NCBI GenBank assembly: GCA_963760935.1
Contig: CAVXFB010000007.1
Span: forward strand, 186,001 to 250,000
Origin: CAVXFB01 sp963760935
Lineage (GTDB): Bacteria; Planctomycetota; Planctomycetia; Pirellulales; Thermoguttaceae
Reading direction: 5' to 3'
DNA: 64,000 nt
Shown here: positions 9,329 through 18,034 of the stretch, in pieces
How positions within the stretch are numbered: the stretch's first letter is position 1
Layout of the letters: the number at the start of each line of letters is the position of its first letter
The notes under the pieces: generated by a model
The model's input: the letters and a program-made list of their open reading frames with translations, nothing else
Told to the model about the DNA's origin: nothing
Database searches by the model: none
Program-made: the position numbers and the translations under genes

Positions 9329-10588
9329 CTATGGCGTCGTTATCAGCGACTTCGCCACGTCGGTGCGGTAGGCCGACATTGCAGGCAAGTAGCCCACTGC
9401 GGAGGCCAGTACCACCAGGCCGGGTATAAGGATCAGCTCCATCGTTTGGAACTGAAGAAGGCCGACCACAACGCCCGTCCAGTCGGCGATCAACGGCGAA
9501 CATGCCCACGTGGCGCCGTGGCCGATCAACAGACCGGCCGCCCCGCCCATCAGTGACAGGAGGATGGACTCCAACAGGATAATGACCATTACGGTACCGC
9601 GGCTCGCCCCGAGGGCCCGCATCACGGCAATTTCGTGCCGGCGATCGCTCATGGAGTTATAGATGCTCACCATGATGCCGATGCCTGCTTCGATAACCGT
9701 GAGCACCGCCATTCCGAGCAGGATCCATTGAATCTTTCCGACCACGCCTTCGAAGAGATCGGTAATCACGCGAACCGGCACCACGGCCTGAGCCACCTTG
9801 CCGTCATTGATCAGTTTAGCAAGCACGTCGGTCCGGCCGCGTTCCGCTCGGGCCTTGGGAACGCAGACCAGTACTGCCGTGATTTGCTTGCCCTCGTCAC
9901 CCTCGGCAGAATGGTCATGCTCGCCGTTCTCGGCTTCTTCTTCGGCATGGTGTGTTTCGTAGAATCCCTCCATGTTGACAAAGATAGCTCGGTCCATCGG
10001 AGTACTCGTTGGAGCTAGCACACCCACGACATGAAACTCGTCGGCATGGACCCGGCCACCTTCGCTCGTGCCATGAACCGCCTTGAATTTCCCGCCGACC
10101 CCCAAACTGGCCTTGGCGGCGGCAGTCGCACCGACGACGGCGCCATAATGGTCGACCATCTCGAAGTTCTCTCCAGCCGCAAACTCGTACGATTTATTGT
10201 CGGCGTATGTCAGTTCCGTGAACATTTCCGGCACCGTGCCGACAACTCGAAAACCCGAGTACGTGTGGCCCATGCAAACCGGAATGGCCGTCTCTACGTC
10301 GGCCGCATACTTACCTTCCTTCAGTTCCTCGTAGAAACTGTATGGGATGTTGCCGATCGGCTGGCTCAAGTAGAAGACCGTATTGAGCACTAGTTGCTCT
10401 TTGCCCCCCTTGGCGCCAACGATCAAGTCATAGCCTTCGCCGCCACGATTAAACGACTGCTTCACCACTCCATAGACCACCAGCACGGCCACGACCAAGG
10501 CCACGCCCAAGCCCATCGACAAGATGGTCAACATCGAAACCAGCGACCGCTGCTGAATGCTACGCCAGGCGACTTTCCAGAGGCTCAT
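9329..10588 (-). CDS. ABC transporter permease, FtsX/MacB/LolC type
   Basis: 419 residues with the topology of this family: one N-terminal transmembrane helix (about 15-40), a large extracytoplasmic domain containing a His/Glu-rich stretch (HHAEEEAENGEHDHSAEGDE), and three C-terminal helices from about residue 275 onward. It carries the conserved FtsX-domain sequence SIYNSMSDRRHEIAVMRALG. Its ATPase partner is immediately upstream on the same strand. The substrate is unknown; the family exports lipoproteins or peptides, or drives cell-wall remodelling. The His-rich loop could bind metal, but that is inference. Confidence 0.9.
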   Translation of the reverse strand: MSLWKVAWRSIQQRSLVSMLTILSMGLGVALVVAVLVVYGVVKQSFNRGGEGYDLIVGAKGGKEQLVLNTVFYLSQPIGNIPYSFYEELKEGKYAADVETAIPVCMGHTYSGFRVVGTVPEMFTELTYADNKSYEFAAGENFEMVDHYGAVVGATAAAKASLGVGGKFKAVHGTSEGGRVHADEFHVVGVLAPTSTPMDRAIFVNMEGFYETHHAEEEAENGEHDHSAEGDEGKQITAVLVCVPKARAERGRTDVLAKLINDGKVAQAVVPVRVITDLFEGVVGKIQWILLGMAVLTVIEAGIGIMVSIYNSMSDRRHEIAVMRALGASRGTVMVIILLESILLSLMGGAAGLLIGHGATWACSPLIADWTGVVVGLLQFQTMELILIPGLVVLASAVGYLPAMSAYRTDVAKSLITTP

Positions 10589-10682
10589 AGGATAGGGGAT
10601 TAAGTATTTGTGGTTATCTATATGGTGGACTGGGTTCCAGAGAGTTCGCTGTGCTCGACGTTCTTACACTCGACGTTGCCTG

Positions 10683-11423
10683 CTAAATTTCCGCGCTGGC
10701 CGAAACCCGGTTGAACTCTTCCAAACGATCGACGCGAGGGAACTGCGACGCCACTTCATTCGAGTGCGTCACGATCACCAGTGCCACGTCCTCTTCGCGA
10801 CACGTTTCGCGGATCAGGTCCAAAATCTGCTGCTGATGGCCGGAGTCTACATTGGCCGTCGGTTCATCGGCCAATAGCAATCGCGGCTTGTTGGCCAGGG
10901 CCCTAGCGACAGCCACCCGCTGCTGTTCACCCACCGAGAGCATTGCCGGCCGATGCGTCATGCGATGGCTAAGCCCGACCCGCGTCAATAAGTGTTTCGC
11001 CCGATTCTTGTCAGGCCGCCCGCGTGCAAAACGCATCGCTAACAGCACGTTCTCCAGCGCGGTAAAACCAGCCAGCAGATTGAACGTCTGGAACACGTAT
11101 CCGATCCGTTCGGCCCGGAAACGGTCGCATTCGGCCTCGGGCATCAGATTGATGTCCCAATCGTCGATCCGCACTTTGCCGGAGTCGGGGCGGCCAATGC
11201 CGGCGATGATGTGCAGCAGCGTCGTCTTCCCGCAGCCGCTGCGCCCAACCAATACCATCTGCTCGCCCGCCGCTACGCGGAAATCGACGATGTCCAAGAC
11301 GGGCAACGCCGTGCCGTCCGGTTGACGAAACGCCTTCTTGATATCCTTCAAATGCAGCGTCGGGTGCGCCGACGCGTCTCTTGCTGGAAATTGTGCTCCA
11401 CGAACGTGCGGGCTGATCGCCAC
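10683..11423 (-). CDS. ABC transporter ATP-binding protein, LolD/MacB type
   Basis: Energises the permease encoded just downstream. Walker A is GRSGCGKTT near residue 60, the signature is LSVGEQQRVA and Walker B is LLLADEPTAN. The length of 246 residues includes a 20-25 residue N-terminal extension before the ATPase domain. The gap to the permease is 95 bp. Confidence 0.95.
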   Translation of the reverse strand: MAISPHVRGAQFPARDASAHPTLHLKDIKKAFRQPDGTALPVLDIVDFRVAAGEQMVLVGRSGCGKTTLLHIIAGIGRPDSGKVRIDDWDINLMPEAECDRFRAERIGYVFQTFNLLAGFTALENVLLAMRFARGRPDKNRAKHLLTRVGLSHRMTHRPAMLSVGEQQRVAVARALANKPRLLLADEPTANVDSGHQQQILDLIRETCREEDVALVIVTHSNEVASQFPRVDRLEEFNRVSASAEI

Positions 11424-11599
11424 AGAAGAACCTCCCTCAACGCGTTTCTTTTATCGACCGATCCCCACCGGAGCGGGGTGAATGACTCGTCGCCACTCCT
11501 TCACGTGTGCCAACCGACCTGTGATTAAATACTATCACATCATATTGTCCCGCTTTGAATACGGGCTCGCTCGCCGGGGGGTTCACTGCTAATCGAATT

Positions 11600-12097
11600 C
11601 TAACGCCGACGTATCATTTGCCGCGCGATATCACGCTGCGCCTCGGCCTTTTTCATCGATTCCCGCTTATCATGCCGTTGCTTGCCCCGGCAGATGCCGA
11701 GCACCACTTTTGCCAGTCCCCGCCGAAAATGCATCTCAAGCGGCACCAGCGTCAGGCCTTTTTCGTGGGCTCGATGGGCAAAACGTTGCACTTCGCGACG
11801 GTGCATCAGCAGCTTCCGCGGCCGGCGAGGATTGTGATTGAAGCGGTTGGCCTCGGTATATTCGGCAATGTCACAGCCGACCAGCCACACCTCGTCCCCC
11901 TTCACCCGCGCGTAGGCCTCTTCCAGCGAAACTCGGCCATTGCGCAGGCTCTTAACCTCGCTGCCCACCAGCACGATGCCGCACTCGAGTGTGTCGAGCA
12001 CCGTGAAGTTGTGGCGTGCCTTGCGGTTCTGCGAAATGACCTTGTCGTTCGACCCGGCGGCGGTCGCAGCCTTCCTCTTAGGGTATTGCTTGCTCGT
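11600..12097 (-). CDS. smpB: SsrA-binding protein SmpB, start codon not standard
   Basis: Binds tmRNA and brings it to stalled ribosomes. The core TLECGIVLVGSEVKSLRNG and the RWKPR-like basic C-terminus are present. The frame stays open upstream of the GTG at 12001 and encodes the conserved tmRNA-binding start SQNRKARHNFTV, so the protein must begin earlier than that GTG. Before the in-frame TAG there is no ATG, GTG or TTG. The best candidate is ACG at 12095-12097 (protein T-S-K-Q-Y-P-K-R-K), with AAAGGG eight bases before it, giving 165 residues. Either ACG or ATT is used, or an ATG has been lost by a T-to-C change or a sequencing error. Confidence 0.85.
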   Translation of the reverse strand, partial: TSKQYPKRKAATAAGSNDKVISQNRKARHNFTVLDTLECGIVLVGSEVKSLRNGRVSLEEAYARVKGDEVWLVGCDIAEYTEANRFNHNPRRPRKLLMHRREVQRFAHRAHEKGLTLVPLEMHFRRGLAKVVLGICRGKQRHDKRESMKKAEAQRDIARQMIRRR

Positions 12098-12358
12098 TGG
12101 CGGGGCCCTTTCACAGTCTAGCTAACGTGCCTCGCACGTTGCGAGCTCCCCAGCGTTACCGCAGTTGTTTCCTTCGTCGCGGCCGTGTTGCGATAGCCAC
12201 GCTCTCACGTGACGCAGGCCACCTTGCGCCAAAGCGCATGCCACAATACATGCCGCCAAGAAGTCTCACCACGCCGAACCCGCCCGACTGCAAACCGAAA
12301 GCAGTGCAGTCAGGGGGTTGCGCCGCATGTGGCGGGGTCGGGCGAGAAACGGCAAAGG

Positions 12359-12433
12359 GGTGGCTGATGGGATTTGAACCCACGACACCCAGATCCACAA
12401 TCTGGTACTCTAACCAACTGAGCTACAGCCACC
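12359..12433 (-). tRNA. tRNA-His (anticodon GTG)
   Basis: Cloverleaf on the minus strand. The acceptor stem is GTGGCTG/CAGCCAC, with the extra G-1 opposite C73 that is diagnostic of tRNA-His. The D-arm is GCTCAGTTGGTTAGAG, the anticodon stem is CCAGA/TCTGG with loop TTGTGGA, and the T-arm is GTGGGTTCAAATCCCAT. CCA is not encoded. Confidence 0.97.
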
Positions 12434-12618
12434 ATGTACATGCGTCGCCGCCCAGCTTATGAACCGAGCAATGCGACGCGGCCATCCTGCGCCCGACAGC
12501 GCAGGTCGCTCCCGAAGCCGTAGTCAGGAGACGGACATGCCATAGTATGACGCGTCGCACGGCGGTCGTCAACGCCCGCTCGCGGCCCACTGTTGCCCGG
12601 GTGCATTCAGCACTTTGC

Positions 12619-12853
12619 AGGGTCGTTTACGACCCTTTCCGCCGAAGGCGGTGTTAGGCCCGACGTTGACGTCGGGTTGGCGGCTTGGATTGTCAGGCCC
12701 GCTTGCGGGCCTCCTGCCGTTGTTGAGGAAGCAGGACGCCCGTAAACGTGCGTGACATAAGCAGATGAGAGAATGGTAGTCTGGTGGGCGGCTCAACCCG
12801 GCGTTAACGCCGGGCCGATTACCGCTAGCGCGGAAACGCCCGTGAACGGGCGT
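12619..12853. repeat. cluster of six unrelated short perfect hairpins
   Basis: Within 235 bp there are six perfect stem-loops: AGGGTCG-TTTA-CGACCCT (12619-12636), CCGCC-GAA-GGCGG (12639-12651), CCCGACG-TTGA-CGTCGGG (12659-12676), AGGCCCGC-TT-GCGGGCCT (12695-12712), CCCGGCG-TTAA-CGCCGGG (12797-12814) and ACGCCCGT-GA-ACGGGCGT (12836-12853). Two degenerate ones lie at about 12736-12752 and 12822-12833. The stems differ in sequence, so this is not one repeat copied several times. No gene is visible in 12434-13018. The cluster lies between tRNA-His and the ISKra4-like transposase. Confidence 0.85.
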
Positions 12854-12939
12854 GGGAACATTCAGTCTTCCCCTCGACAGAAACGACAAAGTGCGGAATG
12901 CACCGTGAATGGCACGCGGCGGCGGGTCTGACCATTTCG

Positions 12940-14475
12940 ACTGGCGCTATTTGCGGGATTTGGGTAAGCTGCTTGCGCATGTGTTTGCGATTACATTCCT
13001 ACGCGCAAGGAGTACGAGATGGAAACGTCGCCACGAGTTTCGGCGGGGCAGTTCGCCGAATCGATGAAGCAAGAGTTTGAGGTATTCGCCAATGAGGTGA
13101 TGGAAGCCGTCAACGACGCACCGGACGGGCAGTGGATTGCCGGCAGTGAAGAGCAGGTGCGGGAGCTTTGTGCGGAGATGCGTCGGAAGGTCTTCGAGCG
13201 TGCCTTGCAGAAGCGGGTCGATGCGGCGGAAGCCGCTTTTCCCCCCTCCGCACCATCCGACGACGGGCAAGCGACTGGCGAATAAAGGCCGGCAGTCGCA
13301 CCGGGTTCTTACCGTCAACGGCGAGATCCATATCGCGCGACGCTGGTGGCATGGACCACAGATCGGCAGTATCGCGCCGGCGGATGAGATTCTCGATCGT
13401 AGCGGGGCAACGATCACGCCCGGTGTCTTGGAGATGGCTTGTCGACTGAACTTATCGGCGACGAGTTTCATCAGGGCGGCAGCGGCCCTGGAGCGCACGG
13501 CCCAAGTGAAGCTCAGCGGCGAGCGGTTGCGTCAAGAGGTGGAAGCGACCGGGCGTCGCGTGCTGAAAGCCCAGCAAGACGACGCCATCGCCGTGACCTG
13601 GCACGCGGAGGATTGCATCCTGCCGGACAGCAAAACACGCGAGAAAACGCGTGTTTACACGGGTTGCGACGGCGTGATGGTGCCGATCATCACCGACGCC
13701 GAGAAAGTGAAACGTCGCGATGGCATCAAGGCCAAGCGCCGCCGTAGCGGCAAGAAATGCAAACCCCTGCCACCGCGAAAGCGTGGCTCCGACCTGGCTT
13801 GGAAAGAATTCAAGGTCATCTTCTTCTATAGCGAAGACGCGAAGCATCAGCATGTGGCCTTCACCCACGGTAATCATATCGCAGCGGGAACGCTTCTCCG
13901 TCACGAAGCGGATCGACTGTTCTTCCGAGAAGCGGATGAACATGTGGGACTCGTGGATGGAGCGACGTGGATTCGCGAACAGATGGAGTTGCATCTCGCG
14001 GAGTTGGATGCGTTGGGCTTGGACTTCTTTCACTTGAGTGAAAACGTGCATCGTGCGCGGCGTAAGGTTTTCGGTGAAGAATCGCCCGAGGGCAGCGCAT
14101 GGGCGGATGAACTGATGCACGTGTTCAAACATGAGGGATACGCGGCGGCTTGGGAGAAAATCATCCAGTGGCGTGCCACGTTGCGGGGCAAAGGGAAACG
14201 CGAGGCCGCGGATCGACTGCTGAAGTTCGTCTCGACGCGGAAGGAAATGATCCGCTATCCAGCGTTCCGAAGACGCGGCTGGCAGATCGGCAGCGGTCCG
14301 ACGGAATCGCAGTGCAAACTCTGCACGAAACGGCTTAAAGGCTATGGCCGCCGTTGGGATCGACCAAATGCCACCGCGGTTGCGGCCCTCGATACGCTGG
14401 ACAGAAACGGCCAATGGCACAAAGTCTGGCCAAACGCCAGCCCCATCACCACTTAAGGCCGCCAAGAACGCTGGT
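12940..14475 (+). mobile_element. ISKra4-like insertion sequence, ends tentative
   Basis: Carries the two-frame transposase at 13019-14456. Possible terminal inverted repeats start ACTGGCGCTATTTGCGGG at 12940 and, read inward on the other strand, ACCAGCGTTCTTGGCGGC from 14475; about 12 of 18 positions match. Outside them a 13-bp direct repeat GCACGCGGCGGCG occurs at 12912-12924 and 14479-14491. It could be a long target duplication or chance in GC-rich DNA. The true ends are therefore uncertain. Confidence 0.5.
13019..14456 (+). CDS. ISKra4-like transposase in two overlapping frames
   Basis: The first frame (13019-13285, 88 codons) encodes a helical N-terminal region. The second, in the +1 frame, is open from 13137 and carries the catalytic region. 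Its DDE-type acidic residues lie in YTGCDGVMVP, GLVDGATWI and GSGPTESQCK, followed by the family's RLKGYGRRW. The sensible junction is in the overlap near 13235-13285, which contains the run TTTTCCCCCC at 13237-13246. The second-frame residues before this junction look like out-of-frame translation of the first ORF. The product may be made by frameshifting, or the element may be broken. Assignment to ISKra4 rests on motif pattern from memory. Confidence 0.75.
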
Positions 14476-14567
14476 TACGCACGCGGCGGCGCGGGCATTG
14501 ACCGGCCGAGGCGGCTCTGTTATAAAGACTGACCTATCAACATCGGACCCGTTCAAGGAGCCGCGAG

Positions 14568-14753
14568 GTGAGCTGCAGCGAGCGTAAGAAAGAACTCCGG
14601 CGTCGCCGTCATCGCCGCAAGAAGGTGTCGCTTTTTGCCCGGAAGTTGGAGAAGGCGACGGTCTCCGAACGAGGCGTTATGGCGGAGAAACTCCGCGCAT
14701 TAACCTCTGGTGGCGAGCAAATCGTCGCGCGATGGGACCTCGAGAGGCGCTAG
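14568..14753 (+). CDS. small basic conserved protein, DUF6800-like
   Basis: 61 residues, very basic at the N-terminus (ERKKELRRRRHRRKK), then a helical segment ending in LTSGGEQIVARWDLERR. It matches the pattern of a short planctomycete family that I recall as DUF6800; function unknown. The start is GTG with AAGGAG about 10 bases upstream. Nucleic-acid binding is plausible from the charge, but this is only inference. Confidence 0.7.
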   Translation: MSCSERKKELRRRRHRRKKVSLFARKLEKATVSERGVMAEKLRALTSGGEQIVARWDLERR

Positions 14754-14779
14754 GCTGGCCCTTGCGGAACCTCTTTCGA

Positions 14780-14805
14780 GCACAGGCAGCCTCGTTTGCC
14801 TGTGC
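14780..14805. terminator. hairpin, possible bidirectional terminator
   Basis: Perfect 9-bp stem GCACAGGCA/TGCCTGTGC with an 8-base loop, between a plus-strand gene ending at 14753 and a minus-strand gene ending at 14849. There is no U-tract on either side, so function as an intrinsic terminator is uncertain. Confidence 0.4.
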
Positions 14806-14848
14806 ATTGGAACAAGGCGCTGTGTCGCTATTGCGGGACACCGAGCCC

Positions 14849-15379
14849 TTACTCGTATAGATGTTCGGCCAGATCAATGGCCATCTTGCCCGTCTTCTGG
14901 TTGTAGAGCCAGCCACCGTTGCCACTCGGCTTGGTAGGTGGAAATAATTCGGTCGGTGTCACGGTGCTCTTTCCTGTGAGCGGGTTTACTGGAATACCTG
15001 CACGAAAATACGGCCCGTAGGGGTGTTTTGCATCAGCTCGGCCTGGGATCGCGCTGGCATTGGTCGCCTCGGTCCACTGTGGAAAGACGCCGTTATAAAG
15101 AACGGGCAGCTCTCCGCAGTGTTGCTGCTTGCATGCCTCGATCTGGGTGCGAAAGGTTCGGAGATTCTCGCGCGCAACAACCGTCTTGGCGTTTTGAGGG
15201 GCTGCTTCCGCGATTGTGATGCCGCCGGCCGTTGCAATCGACATCAGGATCACAAGCAACAGGCTGTCGATCAACGAGAATTCGCCCTCGCGCCGCCTGG
15301 CGCACGAAATAACGTATCCGATGCCTGCAACCGCGGCCAGTCCTGTGGTGACGTGGAATTCAAACTGGAAGGAAGGCAC
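14849..15379 (-). CDS. pseudopilin-like membrane-anchored protein
   Basis: The C-terminal 176 residues of a longer open frame read as a plausible protein: a hydrophobic N-terminal segment, then GEFSLIDSLLLVILMSIATA, which looks like a type IV pilin/type II pseudopilin helix, followed by a charged soluble domain (ENLRTFRTQIEACKQQH) and a C-terminus with NPLTGKSTV and GWLYNQKTGKMAIDL, as in planctomycete pseudopilins. I chose the GTG at 15379. The frame extends upstream to 15829, but that part overlaps another gene and is not protein-like. The start is uncertain. Confidence 0.65.
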   Translation of the reverse strand: MPSFQFEFHVTTGLAAVAGIGYVISCARRREGEFSLIDSLLLVILMSIATAGGITIAEAAPQNAKTVVARENLRTFRTQIEACKQQHCGELPVLYNGVFPQWTEATNASAIPGRADAKHPYGPYFRAGIPVNPLTGKSTVTPTELFPPTKPSGNGGWLYNQKTGKMAIDLAEHLYE

Positions 15380-15620
15380 TTCATTCCCCCGCGTGGCGAG
15401 ACAAGCTTTTGCTAGCCATTGCAAATATAGACCGCTCACCGAAGCGAATTGGTCCGCAGGCCAAGCGTTTCGCATGGCTCTTGAGAGGGGTTGGTACCGA
15501 TTAGCGGGTGCCTGGGAATACGAGCAGTGCAAATTGCGACGGGCCGCGACTATGCCGTCTTCGCATTGACCAAGATGACGTTTTGAGGAGGTTCCCCCGC
15601 TTCGATGTCCTTTGCGGCCC

Positions 15621-15938
15621 TTAGCCCTCGAAGCACTTCTCGAAGCGGGCGATGATTTCGCTCTCGTCCGTATCATCGTAAACGACCCACCATGTCCCCT
15701 CGTAACTGCAGAAGGCAACAGGCTTGCGGCCAGTTTCAAGTTGGACGGGCACTTCCAGACAGCGGTGCCACTCGTCGAACTCATCGGGTGTAAGAACGCG
15801 GATGAAGTGTTCCGCCCCTTCCATGCCATCGCGGACCTTCACCCACTCGCCACGCGCGTTGTGTTCATCGGGGGGTGGTTTGTCGCGATAGTAATTGACG
15901 ATCATGTCGCACAGCAGTCCGACTTGACGATAATCCAC
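15621..15938 (-). CDS. hypothetical protein
   Basis: 105 residues, acidic and Trp-rich (GEWVKVRDGMEG, YEGTWWVVYDDTDESEI), soluble, no membrane segment. I do not recognise the family. The start is GTG at 15938 with AGGAG eight bases upstream, which is good support for a real gene. It ends about 240 bp before the pseudopilin-like gene on the same strand. Confidence 0.65.
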   Translation of the reverse strand: MDYRQVGLLCDMIVNYYRDKPPPDEHNARGEWVKVRDGMEGAEHFIRVLTPDEFDEWHRCLEVPVQLETGRKPVAFCSYEGTWWVVYDDTDESEIIARFEKCFEG

Positions 15939-16095
15939 GGCGGGGCTCCTATGATTTGTTCCGGCGGCGGTGCGACGCGGGGCGCGTAGCGACCGTCTAT
16001 ATTAATCGATCAAAATGTGCCGCGTCATGCGGAAAGGGTGCTGAGTACACAAAAGAGTTATGTCATACCACCAGCGTGAGTTGGTTCCGTCGCCC

Positions 16096-16124
16096 TTGAA
16101 ATTACGGGGAGAATGGCTTATTTT
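16096..16124 (+). promoter_or_regulatory. possible sigma70-type promoter of the aspartokinase gene
   Basis: TTGAAA at 16096-16101, a 17-bp spacer and TATTTT at 16119-16124, ending about 50 bp before the aspartokinase ATG. The match is reasonable, but planctomycete promoter consensus is poorly known. Confidence 0.35.
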
Positions 16125-16173
16125 CTCGGATTCGTTCATTACAGGTTGCCAAATACCACTGACCCTTACTCCC

Positions 16174-17949
16174 ATGCCCATTATCGTCCAAAAGTTTGGC
16201 GGCACCAGTGTCGCCGATAGCAAGAAAATCTTGGCCGCGGCCCGAAAGGCCGTCCGGGCGCAAAAAGAAGGCAACCAGGTGGTGATGGTTGTCAGTGCGA
16301 TGGGCAAGAACACCGATGTCCTGGTGGATCTGGCGAAGCAGATAACCGACGAGCCGCCCGCCCGTGAAATGGACATGCTCCTGTCGACGGGCGAGCAGGT
16401 AAGCGTGGCCTTGATGGCGATGGCCATTCACTCATTGGGGCACAAAGCGATCAGCCTGACGGGCGCCCAGATCGGCATCATTACCGACAGCATCCATACC
16501 AAGGCCCGCATCCGCTCGATTTCGACCGACCGGATGCGCAAGGCGCTAGACGAGGGGAACGTAGTGATTGCCGCCGGTTTTCAGGGAATCGACGAGTCGA
16601 ACAACATCACAACGCTGGGGCGTGGCGGCAGCGACACGACGGCCGTCGCGTTGGCGGCGGTGCTCCACGCGGATGCGTGCGAAATCTATACCGACGTTGA
16701 CGGCGTCTATACGACGGACCCACGCATCGTCCCCGAGGCCCGGCAAGTCCGCCGGATCAGCTACGACGAGATGTTGGAGTTGTCGACGGCGGGGGCCGGC
16801 GTCATGCACAACCGGTCGATCGAGTTTGCCAAGAAGTTCAACGTGCCGATCCACGTTCGCAGCAGCTTCAGCGACAATCCGGGCACCATGATCGTTGGCG
16901 AGCCTGAGGCCGCGGATGTGCCAGTCTGTGGGGCCGCGATGGCGAAGACCGAAGCCCGCGTGACGGTTCTCGGCGTGCCCGATCGGCCGGGCGCTGCGTT
17001 GAGCATTTTCTCGAAGGTGGCCGCCAAGAACATTGCCATCGACATGATTGTGCAAAATGAGGCGGCCGATGGACGCACCGATCTTTCCTTCACCGTTTTG
17101 CGCGACGATCTGCCGAGCACCGTTCGCGCCGTGGATGAAGCCGTCAAAGAACTGGGGGCGGAAGGATACACGTGCGACGAGAACGTATCCAAGATTTCAG
17201 TAGTCGGTCTCGGTATGGTTACACAGCCGGGCGTGGCCGGGACGATGTTCCGTGCGTTGGCTGCCAAGGGAATCAACATCGAGATGATCACGACCAGCGA
17301 GATCAAGATATCGGCACTGGTAGCCCGCGAGCATGCGCAAGAGGCGCTGCGTGCGGTTCATGAGGCGTTTCAACTCGACGTCGCTCCGTCGGACGGCAAG
17401 AAGCAATTGGCAGCACGCCCCAAGGAGCCGGCGGCCAACGCGACGGCCCTGCTTGCCCGACTGCAACGTATGGAGAAACTTCTTATTGAAGGCATCGATC
17501 TCGACGAGTCGCAAGCGCGAGTAACCTTCGTAAGGCTGCCCGATCAGCCGGGCCGGGCGGCCCAAACGTTCGACCAGCTCGCGGCTGCGGGCATCGTCGT
17601 CGACATGATCGTGCAGAGCACTGGTCGAGAGAATATGGCCAACATATCGGTTACGGTGCGCCGCGAAGATTTGCAGAAGACGCTGGCCGTGGCCTCCGAC
17701 CTGGCCACATCGCTGGGCTGCACACCGCCGACGCACTGCGAGAAGGTGGCGAAACTATCGGTCTATGGCGTCGGCATCAAGAGCCATACCGGCGTCGCGG
17801 CCCGAATGTTCCAATCGCTGGCCAAGGCGGGCGTCAACGTGGAACTGATCAGCACCAGCGAAGTCCGCGTGAATGTGGTCGTCGACGGGGCCGACGGCCA
17901 CAAGGCCCTGGCGGCGGTGAAACACGAGTTCGCGGATGCGATGGCGTAG
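16174..17949 (+). CDS. lysC: aspartokinase with four ACT domains
   Basis: Phosphorylates aspartate, the first step toward lysine, methionine and threonine. The kinase domain begins IVQKFGGTSVADSKK. The C-terminal half contains two tandem pairs of ACT domains: the first pair starts near VTVLGVPDRPGAALS and ISVVGLGMVTQPGVAG, the second near VTFVRLPDQPGRAAQ and LSVYGVGIKSHTGVAA. At 591 residues it is about 190 longer than the usual two-ACT enzyme, as in the four-ACT cyanobacterial type. The start at 16174 was chosen because the motif follows directly; an open extension to 16060 has no such similarity. It is probably feedback-regulated by lysine and/or threonine. Confidence 0.95.
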   Translation: MPIIVQKFGGTSVADSKKILAAARKAVRAQKEGNQVVMVVSAMGKNTDVLVDLAKQITDEPPAREMDMLLSTGEQVSVALMAMAIHSLGHKAISLTGAQIGIITDSIHTKARIRSISTDRMRKALDEGNVVIAAGFQGIDESNNITTLGRGGSDTTAVALAAVLHADACEIYTDVDGVYTTDPRIVPEARQVRRISYDEMLELSTAGAGVMHNRSIEFAKKFNVPIHVRSSFSDNPGTMIVGEPEAADVPVCGAAMAKTEARVTVLGVPDRPGAALSIFSKVAAKNIAIDMIVQNEAADGRTDLSFTVLRDDLPSTVRAVDEAVKELGAEGYTCDENVSKISVVGLGMVTQPGVAGTMFRALAAKGINIEMITTSEIKISALVAREHAQEALRAVHEAFQLDVAPSDGKKQLAARPKEPAANATALLARLQRMEKLLIEGIDLDESQARVTFVRLPDQPGRAAQTFDQLAAAGIVVDMIVQSTGRENMANISVTVRREDLQKTLAVASDLATSLGCTPPTHCEKVAKLSVYGVGIKSHTGVAARMFQSLAKAGVNVELISTSEVRVNVVVDGADGHKALAAVKHEFADAMA

Positions 17950-18034
17950 GGCGGTTCCGAGTGTTCTACGGCATTGACCAACCAAATCAGATTGTTAATG
18001 TCCTGGCGTTGGATCATCGAAAGGACGCATACCG

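Noticed and set aside
12619..12853. CRISPR array
   Set aside because: The palindromes differ from one another and are irregularly spaced, so there is no repeat-spacer pattern; no cas genes are present in the window.
12912..14491. 13-bp GCACGCGGCGGCG as a proven target duplication of the ISKra4-like element
   Set aside because: The sequence is low-complexity GC and the putative inverted repeats do not start right next to it, so it could be chance.
14780..14805. A strong intrinsic terminator
   Set aside because: The stem is perfect but no run of T follows on either strand, so it is listed only as a possible terminator.
15380..15829. N-terminal extension of the pseudopilin-like protein
   Set aside because: This part overlaps the gene at 15621-15938 and looks like antisense translation (many Ser, Arg, Ala without pattern).
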